64,000 nt of DNA from Fasciolopsis buskii. Its lineage: Eukaryota; Platyhelminthes; Trematoda; Plagiorchiida; Fasciolidae. The position numbers and the translations under genes are program-made. The notes below the pieces were generated by a model that saw only the letters and a list, made by a program, of their open reading frames with translations, was not told where the DNA came from and searched no databases. Of this stretch, positions 23,116-35,846 are shown piece after piece (position 1 is the stretch's first letter; each line of letters opens with the position of its first letter). The stretch is from NCBI GenBank assembly GCA_008360955.1, contig LUCM01002436.1:124001-188000 (forward strand), given 5' to 3'.

Positions 23116-25079
23116 TTGACAAGATAATTACATGCGCGGTTGCAACTGATAAGATGCACTGCTCACTGTCCACACAAACAGCAACCCACTTAGGTTTTGC
23201 TTTGTCTGTTGTACAATATGCGATGCTGGGTGATGTCTTAAGCAAATATATCGCATAATACACCGAACGGAACTACTGCATGACTGACAAAGCGACGCCG
23301 ACAGTCACTCTGTGTTCATATGTAAGCTTCTGCCGTCGTTTTAACAATTTAGAAACTTCAAAGACTCCAAAGGGCTAAAGGCTCTGTGGCAGGAAACGTA
23401 ACAAAAGTGCAGCTTTGACTTCCTGCGTCACCCGGACACAAAAATGCGAAAACCATCACCACGCCCAGAATCCTAGCTGAGGAACACGGGAAAGGCCCCA
23501 GTTGCCCTAGTACATTGAGCTACAAACAGACATTGACAGCTAGATGTGATTTGCATGTTCTTTATTTCCACATAGAACGAGGTGCTGGAAGACAAAATCC
23601 GAATAAACGGGTGACTGTAGATGAGAAGCAAGCTATCCATGATCGCTACGTGATCGGCCACACGAAAGCGGGCTCGTTTTATTTCTGGGCAGTATCTCAA
23701 TAAGTGCAAAGTATCACAGTCCCAGCGAGTTGAACGAAAAAAGCGGTAATATATTCGCGTGCGACCTCTGAATCGTTCGGATAGAATAAGATTGACCGGG
23801 TGGTCATAAAACGTTACTAGTGACTGCATTACAAGTCTGAGTTTCCAAGCGGCTGCAAAGTTTGTACAGTAAGTGTACCGATGAAAACCCCTAGATACAC
23901 AAATCAGACATCGGTAAAAGGGCTACTCGCTGTCCATCCTGGCGAAGTAAGAGCAGTGGATGGAGTTGGACGCCTCCCGGGAACTACGAGCGGGAATAAC
24001 CACATGGTTGCAATCACGAACTAGTTTACGAAATGATACGAACTTGTACCAGCGCTACCCATCGACTCAAAGATGAGTGGAAATATCATTACTGACTATC
24101 GATTTGCCGTCCAGGTGTACTTCAACAAGTGCATTAAAAAAAGGATCCAACTTTGATGGGGCTTTACTCGGAGAGTTGCGTGTCCTCTGGAACTGCGTAA
24201 AAGCTCACGATTCTTTGCCACAAGGCAAGAGACCAGTAAAAGGATAAATCGCACATCCAAAAATTATTAAAATTCTGCAGATCCAGCGGTACGATATGTT
24301 TGATGAAAACCGAACGCACGCCGCAATTCGTCAATACAGGAGAAGAGGTAAGCATTCCCACGAACATCCTAACTCCCGTAACTACATGTGAGAGAACAAA
24401 AGTGAATGACTTTTGATTCAACTGAGATATTTGCTTGCTAAAGGTTTCCAGCTGACCTGCGTAAACAGGCAAACTGCATATCGTCAACAGAAGTAATGAT
24501 AAAACAATAAAAGCTTTGGCGTACATGTGGCCGCACGACATCCCGTGCGAATGCACGTCCATACAAGAGGAATACCAGCAAAGCTCCCTCGAGAATATTG
24601 GTCCATCTTGAGGCAACCTGGAGGACAAAAAAGCTCAATGGCCTAAGTCAAAGTTCCTATTTGTTAGTATACGTCACGAATATAGGGGTGCGTATCCTTC
24701 CATAGATTAGATATAATGTGTCACAGAAATCATGGGTAACCTCCACCATTCGGATTCTCGAGTATGGATATGATGAGAAATTGTCCTACTCATTATATGC
24801 AGTATATCTGTATAGGTGTAGCTGGCAGTTACTTTTCTTTTCAACAGTCTTCCCAATTGCCCGAGAGTTTTGTACCATTAAGAGGTAAGTTATTATGGTT
24901 AGTGACAAACTAACCCAATGTGCATCTCAGTGGCCAACGAGGTTCCGTCGTAAGTGCCTTAAATGGGATCAATATTAATCGCGGAAGACTGTAGGATCCC
25001 GTCCATCTTCACTATGTATCGTTTGTGCTAATTCACGCAGCGGATGATTGCAAAGATCTTAGCCTTTTAGATAGCTTCA
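23116..25079. other. No supported gene
   Basis: Holds the longest unexplained minus-strand open frame of this stretch, 24164-24628 (154 codons, one hydrophobic segment around residues 38-57). No motif, splice context or homologue was recognized, so it is not called. A 118-codon frame at 23473-23829 is equally unsupported. Confidence 0.35.
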
Positions 25080-25905
25080 GTGCAACTGCCTTCTTTTTAA
25101 GATGGAAAGCGTGGCCAATAGTATATATACCTATTGGATTAATCTAAGGAGGATGGTTTCTACAGGCAGGCCATATGGCATTCGCGGCACTGACTTCGAC
25201 TTTGAGTCATATTTCTCAGCGTCTCCAACCAACAACAATGTTCAACTCTTGGACTCCAACCAAGAAGGCGCGAAGCACCAACTGAGAACAAAGCCGGAGC
25301 TAACTTCTCCATAACTCTACGTTTACAAAACGACAGGAATCGAAATCAAAGGGGCCTCCTAGATGTGTCTCACTCGAGGACAGCCGACCTACTCTAACAT
25401 TCACATCCCTGCCAAAATCACGGTGTCATCCTGCCCTGTTGCACATAAGAGGTCTTAAAACTTTGGTAGCAAGTGTCCTTGACTGCATCTGAATTGCTAA
25501 GTGTTGGCGCGTACGCTGACGCGTCTATCAAAGCGAAGCCTATTTACTTTACATTAACCCCCAAGTCTCATTGCTCATATCCGGCTGTCGACTAGGATCC
25601 AGCCTGATCCCTCTTACTGAGAGCCACACCAACGTCAGCAGCACCATAAGCTGCAGCCTCAGGGCCCCCAGCATGATGCAAATGAAAATTTACATAAGGA
25701 CAAGATGGGGATGTTAGTCAGATAGCGGAGCTAGAGTCTTGAATGCCAGTCTCTTGAATGCAGCGTGCATCGATGGCTAGGGCTTCCAGTGCACGGGCTA
25801 AACACCCCTGTTGATCTATACGCATCAGAATTCGCACGTTGAATGTGCATAGTGTGGACGGGCATCGGGGACGAAGCAGTGCATCAGCCGGCGTGACCAT
25901 GTTCG
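25080..25905 (-). mobile_element. RTE-like LINE endonuclease-domain fragment
   Basis: On the minus strand it begins TLCTFNVRILMRIDQQGCLA, then IDARCIQETGIQD, the N-terminal APE-endonuclease blocks of fluke RTE-like elements. It continues with GGPEAAAYG...VGVALSK, ASAYAPTLSNSDAVKD (the SAYAPT block) and VRVGRLSSSETHLGG (the N..VG block). Frameshifts and stops are frequent. The RT part is absent. Confidence 0.8.
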
Positions 25906-26297
25906 GTGAGATCTGTGTGCTATCTGAGGGGGAATGGGAGAGAATAGGGGCTGGACTTTTCCGGTCTCATTTCCACTAGTATGGCCGACTAATGCTCCTA
26001 AATAAAGTCAGGAAATAGAGTGGGAAGAGGAGGAATAACACGAACTAGTAGAAGAACAAACAGCCGTGTACTATGGAAGGTTGCTTCCATGAAGTCAATA
26101 AGACCTAGAAACTTCCCTGTGGAGATCAGTCATAACCAAGAGTATAACAACCACTTCCTCGCAGATGCTTTGAAGTTGTGTTGAGGCTCAGTTTCCTGCA
26201 TCATGACTGCAGAAAACACCAACTAGACTAAAGAATCGATGAGAACAAATCAGCCTTTGGGACTTTTCTTCTCAATAGTACTTTTCGCATACGGATG

Positions 26298-26584
26298 GAT
26301 GAACAAGATTAGCTGGGAAGCACGCGATCGGTTTCGCGTTTATTGCAGCTCTTCAGGTATGCGAACCTGGTAATCTTCTGACCAATCATTCCTATACTGG
26401 TGTGCTCCTTTGTTAGTTCCTCACAAGAATCTTATTTGAATCGTTAGGAGCGTCAACGGATGATTAGTACATTTAAGAATTACATGGTGATTCGTCAGAG
26501 GATTGTTCGTCTGGCAAGGCTAACCTTCAGAAAGGGAATACTTATCATCCATTTACGCGCCTAACGATTCAAATGGGATTCCAG
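26298..26584. repeat. Dispersed repeat copy B with inverted-repeat (foldback) arms
   Basis: Bases 26298-26466 match copy A at 61-215. The last 38 bases (26428-26466) recur in reverse complement at 26543-26580 with about five mismatches (ATTTGAATCGTTAGG is perfectly shared), separated by 76 bp. This suggests a foldback or MITE-like element, or two head-to-head insertions. No coding capacity. Confidence 0.6.
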
Positions 26585-28779
26585 TGAAAGCTTTTGGGAC
26601 ATTTTAAAGCAGCAACAAACAACATCATGGCTGACGGACGTGAGTGCATCAAAATATATGGTACAGTAATTAGATGGATTTACTGGCATCTTTTACGAGA
26701 TCTGATCTCACCTGTTTAATTGCTTTGATTCTGTTCTCTTATCGATGCATCCGGCGTTGTATACTGTCCATTAGATAACAGAATGTAAATGCACTTCTAT
26801 TCATGTAGATGACAAATACGCACCTAGTTGTTTTTACAGACAAAAAACCAATGCTTCTCACGACTGTGTTCTTTGTTTTCTTACACGTCTTCTGCATGCA
26901 AGCAAGAATTTGGAATAATACTCCCCTTGTTCTATCTTATTTACCCCTTAAAGTGTTGTTTATACTGCGGTTCACTTTCCTTTTCAGGTTCACTTGAGAC
27001 TGTCCGTCTACACTGCGATAGCACTGATAAATAACAACAGTGTGGGCAGTTATGTGGTAGTCCAAAAGTGAAAGCAGCTCGACAAGTCTTGGGCCATGAT
27101 TCCTAATATAGGCAGGAAAAATGTTGGCGCTCCTATCAAAGAACGCATGACTTTGAGATTTGCATTTGCCCTCACTCAAAATAATCGGTGAACAAACGAC
27201 CAAATTTCTACTAAGGAGTCACTTATGATGTGGTATGGAAGATTCAAAAACAAAATCAGGACAACCAGTTACTGTCTACTTAAAGGAATGTTGCCTTGAG
27301 TCTGCCACGAGAGCGATCAAAGTTGGCAAATTTTCCTTAAGCTATTGTCTATTCCTACAAGAGGAAGCAGATGACAGCTTTTTCTGATAATGAAACTCCT
27401 TTAAAGCAAGTGAAACCGACAGACTGTACATTTGATAATGGTAAAAGTAGAGTTTATGGATGTTCTGTGGAAAACGGCGAACCATGACGCGCCACTGATA
27501 GATAACACTAATGCAGTTCTCATCTCATTAATAACATAGGTAAACATATTGACCTAGTACAAAACAACCAGTACGACATTTTGTGGGAGATAAGGCGTAA
27601 ACAATGCCGCTGAATTTTTTATTTTGATACTAATCCCGATGCTGTTTTATAAATTAAGAAAATACAGAAAGGACTTTTTGCTTCATTTCGTAAATCTCCA
27701 CAACAGTAGAGTTGTCCGGGCAAAAGTTCACACAAATAGACCCTAGCCAAAGTGGTTGGTTATTTTTGGGTATATAACTAACACATTCCCATGAGATACT
27801 CATTTCAATATCACTTGAGTGAGAATGGTTATTACTACTTCTCACGTCCAGGTTAAGAACAACATAATCCAGCTTAGGAAATAAGCTATTTGTCAGTCCA
27901 TGTAAACTACGTCCTCAAGAAGAAACGACTGCAAACGAACGTTCGGTGATTCTTACTAGGAGGTAAAAAGTGAATGGATGAGAAAAATGCATAGGAATCC
28001 ACAGAGATCATCATCAACGGTAATAATTATTTGGTATCAAATCAAACTTGACTTTAATCACAGGACGTTAAGGAGGTACTAGCTTTTGTTTGAATACTGA
28101 TTTGTTGTAACAACATTTTTGTGAGTACGCTGGCCCTAACAATGAGATGTGTTACATTCGCTCCAAACTCGGGGTCCCAAAATTAACCACAAAGTTCATG
28201 CAGAGTAAGAAATGATCATTATTGCCAGCGCTACCGAATCCAGTTCGAAGTTTGTTCAACGAGCAAAAAACAAATTGTCCGGAATGTGGTAGAATTAAGT
28301 CTAACAGACCGCACTGAAAAACGTGTGTCCTTTAAATTTCGCGTGCTCTTCAGTCGAAAGTAGCAACTAGACAGAAATAGAGTCTAAGCAAATCCTACTC
28401 GTTTTTGTGCCTGGTCCGTGGAACCGAATTCCAATGTATCTAGTCTGAACCAATGTTTAATAATGTAGTAGTTCAATGACCACTCAGAGTGGTTTCCATT
28501 GGAAACTGGCGGAGTTTGTTGATTTGGCACGTAACACAAAACTACTCAGATTTTACCCAAGAAAATTAACAACCACCGTTACATGACTTTGACATGTTGG
28601 ATCACAGTGGATAAGTTGAACAAACTTGTTCAAGTTGACTTAAGCTACACCACTTCAGAGGATAGATGTTATTTCAAATTGTGTTGACATCATTTCGAAA
28701 ATCGGTCCATCACATGATCATATTTATTATCTTTCCTATGTATGTCATTCTTCTTGAACACACAAGGTGCACGGTTTGA
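26585..28779. other. No recognized feature
   Basis: AT-rich sequence without supported coding or RNA signals. Confidence 0.4.
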
Positions 28780-29690
28780 ATCAATCTGAGTTGACCTTTC
28801 ATATTTGTTGTTCATTGTTTTTTGATCCAAAAAGGAGGGTTGAGTATGATCACTTATGTAGGCCTAACCACCACCATTTCAGTCGGTAAAGCTAATAGCA
28901 AGTCCACTTCGCACTTCTCATACAATATAGTAATTAGTTCCTATTTAAACATGCAAGCATTTGGTCCTTTCACGATGTGTACTAATAAAGCTTGCAAAAC
29001 CGTCTTAATTCTGCGCTTGCTCGGGACAGCATGAAGAGTTCATATGCTGGACAACCTCATTAACGCATCATGGCTTTCCTAAAAAACATGGTTACCATCG
29101 ACTGGCAAAATTTCCCTTCACAGCTTAAGGTCACCTGCATAATTTGTGCTAAAAGAACCAAACGTCCCAGACAAATCTATGATAATCACAAGGAAATGCA
29201 GCAGACCAAGAACTAGTTGACGAGGAATACCACCGATAGCATAAAACCAAGGAGATAAAATTTACAAGAGAATCAAAGTGAACAATCTGCCTACCAAGAA
29301 TGTCATCTTGCCTATAAGCAAGCAACTGATACCCACATTGTTCAACTTTAGTAACAGCTTATCGTGTGGAACTTCGCCCAATGCTTTAATAAAAGCGACA
29401 ATGGCAGCTTCCGTACAGTGTCCGTAAAATAGACAAATTAGCGATGAGAATGAGCTTCAAAGAATCCATTTTACTTTGGGCATGGGGCGAAACTCCAGGT
29501 AATTGCGAATCTGTTTGGCGATCAGCCTTTCCGAAACCTTGCAAGCGACACACGTCAGCTTAATATGGCCGTAATTGTTTGGACTTTGCTTGTCACCAGT
29601 TTGAAACGACTGTACGATTATAGATCTCCTCCACTCCTTTGGACTTTCACTTAATAAACTAAGGTTTGGTTGGCTTTGCAAATATTCCTA
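28780..29690 (-). mobile_element. LINE reverse-transcriptase remnant (CR1/jockey group)
   Basis: The minus-strand translation gives PKEWRRSIIVQSFQTGDKQS and PNNYGHIKLTCVACKVSER, then KALGEVPHDKLLLKLNNVGI, then GIPRQLVLGLLHFLVIIIDL and YAGDLKL. These are RT blocks in correct order. The catalytic YADD is changed to YAGD and GVPQGSVLGPLLF is degraded, so the copy is dead. The endonuclease is absent. Confidence 0.82.
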
Positions 29691-32600
29691 CCAGTTCATA
29701 TAACTACAATGGAGGAAAAGCATCTAGATCTCGAATGCGGCGGGAACGTATTGTCTGAGTAAATATGTTAACCGGAAAAAGTGGTATCTGATTAGCACTC
29801 AAATTCACTGGAGATTAATTCCAAGAACATACGGATGACCGAAACGAAATTGGTGCATATGCTGGGGCATATTGGTGATCCGGGGTGGTGCTTTTCGTCA
29901 GCAGTATTAAGGCACTAACTGTTCAGCATAAGGAACCGTGCCCTAGAATGTGTTCCGTTGCTGCAACTGATTCGAGCGATAACTTTGCTTCTGATGACCA
30001 GTGCTTGGCTAGTTTTTTGGCCAGCATGAGTAACCTGAAAACCAGGTGACGATAGCTCGAGAGCCACCTCAGTGCCCCATCATGAAGGGATAACAGTTTC
30101 AGTAGCATTGCTTCTGAGTCTGATAGAGCTGTCGCGCCGGTTGTTGGCGGTCACGCGAGGGTGGACCGTGATAGACAAACCACGGGGGTAGATGCAGTTC
30201 GGTCGTTTCCGGCTGCCGGTGTATGCAGACGGCAACGCCAGCTGGAGACCATATTTTCCGATCGGCTGCCAGCTGCCAGTTGACACCGAGCAGCGATTGG
30301 AGGGCAAGAATGAGGACATGGAAACTGAGGAGATCTCATCGGAGGTAGGCCAAATAATCAGGATTTGCAATCCGGATTGAACGGCATACGATATGAATTA
30401 AGTAATGCGAAGTAGGTCACACTATACGGGATATTTAAGGTGCGACCCAGACAGTCACATTAAAGTAAATATGCAAGCAAACATTCTGCCATTATCCAGT
30501 ACTTTTATTTAGCAAAGTGGCGCTTTATACCGATTCCGTTAAAGTTAGTAGGGACAGATGTCTTCGCGCGAAAGGCAGGATCGAATGAGTGGCGTGAAGA
30601 TAGTGGAACTGTGATTTTACACTGTGCGAAACCCATAATCAAAAAATAAGATGGTTGCTCAAGAGAATTTCCTTCTCGGTGACGGTGAATTGTCACTGTA
30701 GTGACTTAGCATCGTTTGGTAATGACTGGCTTCCCCTCCAGTGAAGTTTATCATACTCACTGGTAGCGGTTAGTAGTTCTTTTTTGAAGGGCAGATTCTC
30801 ATTTGTTGACTGCTAGCGTCCTAGTTTGTGGCAGATTCTGTCCTGTGACAACTTTTTAACATTATTTGATGGTGATCCTGAAGTGACTGTACAAGAAACA
30901 GACGTAATGCGGTACTCATGGAGATCACGAAAGCGCACAGCTGGGCTTACTCTGAGCCACTCCATTCCCTCCTAGCACCAGTAGCGTAAAATTGCGTGAA
31001 GAATTGACGGTAGCCACGATTTAGCTCTTTTTATGCCTTAGTCGAAATGTTATTGGTGGTCATGCTGCGCAAGTAATTCACTTCTCGTCTGATTCTATTT
31101 ATACGGGTGACCACTGATATTGTTTCGGTCACTTGCGGGAAGTGAACATCAGTCTTAGCGGTCATCCACAAAAAGTGCATGCAAAAATGTAGTACACCTC
31201 TAAACACCTCAACGTGCGTAAATAAAGTGTAATGCAATCAAAACTCTCTTGAAATTGAGTGTATCAAACCGTGATGTTTTTGCACTAGCTGCAAGTAATA
31301 CATTTGATAATAAGGAATCGAGGTCAAGAAATGCATCGTAAAATTTACAGCTTTATCTCCAGCAACAATGCTAACTTCTGACTGTTTCGAAGTAAAAACA
31401 AAAGCTTATGATGATCTTCTGTATTGATGAGTGTCAAGAAGCTATCGGAAGGGCATGTATTTACTTGTATAAGTTTGGACTAGTATGCATATGTATATGT
31501 ATAACTACACAGAGTAACATCAATGCGCGTGTTTAAATGTTAATTCGCATGACCTAACCATACAACCGTTTCAGAACACTCCATTTTCCTCTACTCTCTA
31601 CCCACAGACTGATTTCACGGCTTCAACTAACGGGATAACATGATTGGTGAATGACCAAAGTGTACACAAATTTACTTGTTTTCACTAAATGAACATGTGG
31701 ATTTTGAATCACGATGAAGAAATTTGGCCCGCAGCTTCAAGCACACGTTTTGGTTAAGCTACACAGAATATCAACGTTGTATTTTGAATACTTTCATTTC
31801 CGTTGGTAAGCTGATACACAAAGGAAACCAAAAGCAACAGGTAACTTTTGTTTCTTTCAAATTCTTTGACGGGCATCCGTATGTATTAAAATGAGAATAA
31901 AGAAATGGAGATTTTACCCATGCTTACCCTATATACATGCAAAAAAGCACGCACACATGCGTGTTTCTTTGGCCACATAGTCAGTATAATTACTGCAGAC
32001 GACTGAGGATATTAAAAGCTACTGGAATCTTATAGTTACCGCATGAGATTTAACATTTTTTTCTAAAGCCGAGTAACGAACCACGATTCACAGTGTCGAC
32101 ATTCGTGAATCGTGGTGTTTAGTCAATGAAAGGTAAGAAAATTTTAACCAGTGTAGTGACTTGTATAGCTCCAGTTAGATTACCAAAATCTCCCCAATCA
32201 ATGGCTAGAGACGGATAAACGCCGACTAGAAATCTTCGTTCTGCTAGACAGTTGACTTTCCACTACCTTTCCTTCTCCCTTTCTCTTTTTTGTAGACAAC
32301 ACCATGGGATTGTGGCCAAAACCGGAGCACGTTAGCTGTCAGGTGGTCTCACGACCATGGGAAATTTCTTTTCGTTAATCAATATATTTATACTATTGCG
32401 GGACCAGCCAAGAACGTATTACTTTGGAAAACAGGTGTAGTCGGAAAGTGCGTGCTGCTCCAGACAACTTTGTCAGTCAGCACAATGTTGCTCTAATAAA
32501 ACAGAAGACACCAGAAGACACCCTGCATTGAAGAAGACGTCGTAAATAGGTGTATTGCGATTTAATTGTGTCTTGGTTTATCTATGGTCAAATGGAACTG

Positions 32601-34431
32601 ATTTCATATATGTGACGGACACACACACGGTCGTTAATCACTCTCTTGAGGTACAAGCGTTGGTATGGGGATCTGGTGATTCGGTGAAGTCGTTTCGTGT
32701 TTATGTGAAAAAACTTCAATGCAATGGCTACAAGACCAACTTTACAGTGGTTTTCACGTAATAAGTTTCGTGCTTTTAATATAGCTTTACGTTGACTTTC
32801 TTGTTACCAGTAGTACCCATGGTTAAAGAAGTACATGCATTTCCCGTAATTTGAGCCTGTGCTTATGATATTTTTGGTCCTGGTTGTTTAATAATTTGCA
32901 GAATAAAACGACATTGCACTTGGTTAGTAATTCAATGTGATGTGTTAAGGTTTTTGAAAGTATAGTTCTAAGGTCTGCTTGTATAATGTTTTGTTCCTTT
33001 TATTGATAATTGTGCAGCAACCGTAAAACTGGTTCGATGAAAAAGAAAACAAAAAACAAAGCTCGTTACATTATTTCAGGTGGATGGATTGATGGACCGA
33101 TGAAGCAGTAATGTTATCTATGGATGCGTCAGTACCTGCTGGCATTTCCAACCTTACTGAGGAGGCTCAAAACAGTAGTTTAGAAAACTCACCCATCATG
33201 AAACTGACCCCAAATATTAAAGCCATCAATAACTGTGGTGCATTTGTGCAATGGAACGACGCTAGACATGTCCACTTGGAAACGCATTTTACTGACACTT
33301 ACATCCACAACTAGTGAATGCAGAGAAAACATTAAGAATAAATTCTTAAATGTATCTTTAGAATGATTCTTGATATTCTCTCTTGGGTGTGTTCACTTTG
33401 ATGGTTTTAGAGCAGACTCAATTAGGGTTGTCGGGTTGTTGAGGGTTTCAGCAGACGCATCAAGACCACGGGATAAAGGGGTTTATGGACAAGTTTTCAA
33501 GTGCACATAAAATCTTCTACGTCAAAGGTTAACGTTGTGTCCATCAAATTGTTAATGAAGTGCATATGAACCACTTAAATAACAACGCAACCAATCGTAT
33601 CATGCTAGAAAGTAAACAATTTCCTTCTTCTCGAAGTGACCCGTGGACAGCCACAACGACCGTCGCGTGACTTAATCGTGAATCTTCAATCAACTGCGCT
33701 CTAATTTACATCCTGGAAAGCTAAGTAAAATTACCAGTGAATAACAGCGAAAATGTATCCCACTGTTTGCTTGCTTGCTTGAGAATCCCATGCATGTCCC
33801 CAAAAAATGCTTCACGTTCATGCACAGACAAATTCGTTATCAGCGAGCAAAATATGTGAATCAATTCCGCAGTCTGCGTTAACGTATCCAAGCCGCTTAA
33901 CTTCCAAGAGGAAACATTGAAGACATTGCGTATTCACTAACTAATTAGCTATTTTATCTGTCTGCAGCGCAAATCTTGGTAAATAATCCCTTAAAGTTAC
34001 TCTAGTGAGATCGTTCTCTACTGACCTTTTGATAAATACACGTTTAGAATATGGACGAAAGTGGAGTCGATTCAAACATTTGTTTGCACCAAAATAATTT
34101 TATTTTGGGAAGAGAACGTGATTGTGAATAGTCCTCATTCATAACTGGGATTGGAGTGGTTAAGTGTTATTGCACTTACTTCCCACCGATTTCACTTCAG
34201 CATTGGAAGATTTTGTTTGTTAACCATCTACGGTTATGGGACAAATTATTCATTTCATTTATTCTCTGAAGGACCCGTGAGAATCTTGCAATCTTTATAA
34301 CTAAGTCGCGCAGATTAGTGTTTACGAACCCACCCGCCGTATATCGTACAAAATGCAAATGAATCATCGTAGTTTGGCAAAGAAGCTTGTAACACAAAGC
34401 TCCGGGTATTTCCAGCAAAATATAACTAACG
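29691..34431. other. No supported gene
   Basis: Contains a 12-bp-stem hairpin at 32080-32116 and a possible small open frame at 33111-33314 (67 codons, preceded by TTATTTCAG at 33079). The GC-richer patch at 30120-30330 stands out in composition but encodes nothing recognizable on either strand. Confidence 0.4.
32080..32116. repeat. Perfect inverted repeat (12-bp stem, 13-nt loop)
   Basis: ACCACGATTCAC at 32080-32091 is followed by its exact reverse complement at 32105-32116. There is no adjacent gene to suggest a role. Confidence 0.7.
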
Positions 34432-35090
34432 ATGACCGATTGTCAAACACCTCCTAAGAGGGCGACGGTGGAGAGAAAGCCGGTATACATATCTCTGCCA
34501 TTCAAAGGTGACACGCTAGCAGAAATAGCACGACGAAGACTGACTAGTGCTATCAAGAAGACATTCTACGCAGCCAAGCTTCGTATCCTGTTCAAATCCC
34601 GCCCCGTAGTGTCATTATGGTTGAAAGACAAAGTCCCTGATTCTGCAGCCTCGTTTTGTATCTATTCATTCACATGTTCCTGTGGGACAATGTACATCGG
34701 CCGCACGACCAGGCGCTTGTCTGAACGCATCCGTGAGCACCACCCGGCATGGTTAGGCACTGGAACAATTAAGTCACTTAATAGCGCAGTGGTTTCACAT
34801 CTAGCACAGACTAACCACACCGTGAATGTGACGCAAGCTTTCCGGACTCTGTATAAGGTCAGAGGTCAACAATCCAGGTTGGCAAAGTGTCGCCTCTTGA
34901 GCACTGCGGGAGCTGTCGCAATCCGTCTTCACAGTCCTCCACTTTGTTCTCAAAAACAATTTGTGGTTGCGCTTCAACTCCCTTGGCCCACCCCCCGTCC
35001 CAATACAAACCCTAGAAAACAAAACAATTAACTCCACAAATCCCTTCCCCACCCATATTTGTAAATGACTAATCCAATCCTTCCTATAGT
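34432..35090 (+). mobile_element. Penelope-like element, C-terminal GIY-YIG endonuclease region
   Basis: An intact 199-codon frame (34432-35031). It begins with the linker seen in Penelope-like elements (SLPFKGDTLAEIARRRL, residues 21-37; IKKTFYAAKLRILF, 41-54), then the GIY-YIG core: CIY at 76-78, CSCG 82-85, MYIGRTTRRL 87-96, Arg99 and EH at 102-103, with the Cys pair typical of animal Penelope proteins. The reverse transcriptase expected upstream is missing, so the insertion is 5'-truncated. No stop interrupts the domain, which suggests a fairly recent insertion. The annotated ATG is simply the first in frame, not a biological start. Confidence 0.88.
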
Positions 35091-35251
35091 GAAAATATTT
35101 TGTCAAGATATATATAGTGATGTAATGGCATGAGTACGAATCACTGAAAACGAGCTTGTTCGCCAACTTGTGTTTTCTCAATGTGCTCAGTGGTTATTTT
35201 ATCACATTCACATAAATGTCTAGATTCTTCTGACGAATAACTTCGCTTTTT

Positions 35252-35412
35252 CATGCTTTTTATCTTTCGTCTTTTACTTCCTTTGTTAATGAAATAACAA
35301 TGTACGTTATTTTTCAGGAAGGGGGCCCCGGCCAATAACGGGCCGCCAAATGGGGAACCTGACCGGCGTGGGAGGATTCGAACGATCTTATCCGCTTGGC
35401 CAGAGCCTGCCA
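35252..35412 (-). mobile_element. tRNA-derived SINE, copy with internal deletion
   Basis: Same family as 14331-14517. The body (AATGAAATAACAATGTACGT, TTTTCAGGAAGGGG) and GGATTCGAAC are kept, but about 26 bp between the B box and the A-box side (the variable-arm part) are missing. The ends CTTATCCGCTTGGCC and CCTGCC remain. Confidence 0.8.
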
Positions 35413-35671
35413 ACGCAGAGTAAAGTGCTGGTTATTATTTTTGACAGGGTGAAAACTAAGTGTCATTTTGCATTGAGGGCAAACGAAAATTCGCCTGGCT
35501 CATAAGTGCACATAACCAAATGAGACATTATGTGATTCTTCACTCCGAGTTTGAGGCTAGTTCTTCTCCACTTTAAGTGAAGTGGTCCTTGGCGGATATG
35601 CGGCACAGTGGTTTCACAACATTGTTGCTTTCAGTGTGCAAAATATGCCCTTCAGTGAAATTTATTGGCTT

Positions 35672-35846
35672 TCATTTTGTCTTTCATTCCCTTTACGGAT
35701 GAAACAACAATACGTATCATTTTCAGGAAGGGGTCACTGGAAACGGAGGGCTATCAAGTGAGGAGGTCGGCCAGTGGTAGAAATATTCGAACGCGTAACG
35801 TTCAGATTGGAACATTTGATTTTAACCGGTTGACCACTGTAGTGTG
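35672..35846 (-). mobile_element. tRNA-derived SINE, diverged copy
   Basis: Same family and orientation, 260 bp from the previous copy. TTTTCAGGAAGGGG, GGAGGGC, ATTCGAAC and GGTTGACCACTG mark the conserved positions. It is more diverged than the 14.4 kb copy. Confidence 0.7.

Noticed and set aside
33111..33314. 67-codon plus-strand frame with an upstream acceptor-like site
   Set aside because: The only support is a single CAG and natural-looking composition; no homologue or partner exon was recognized.
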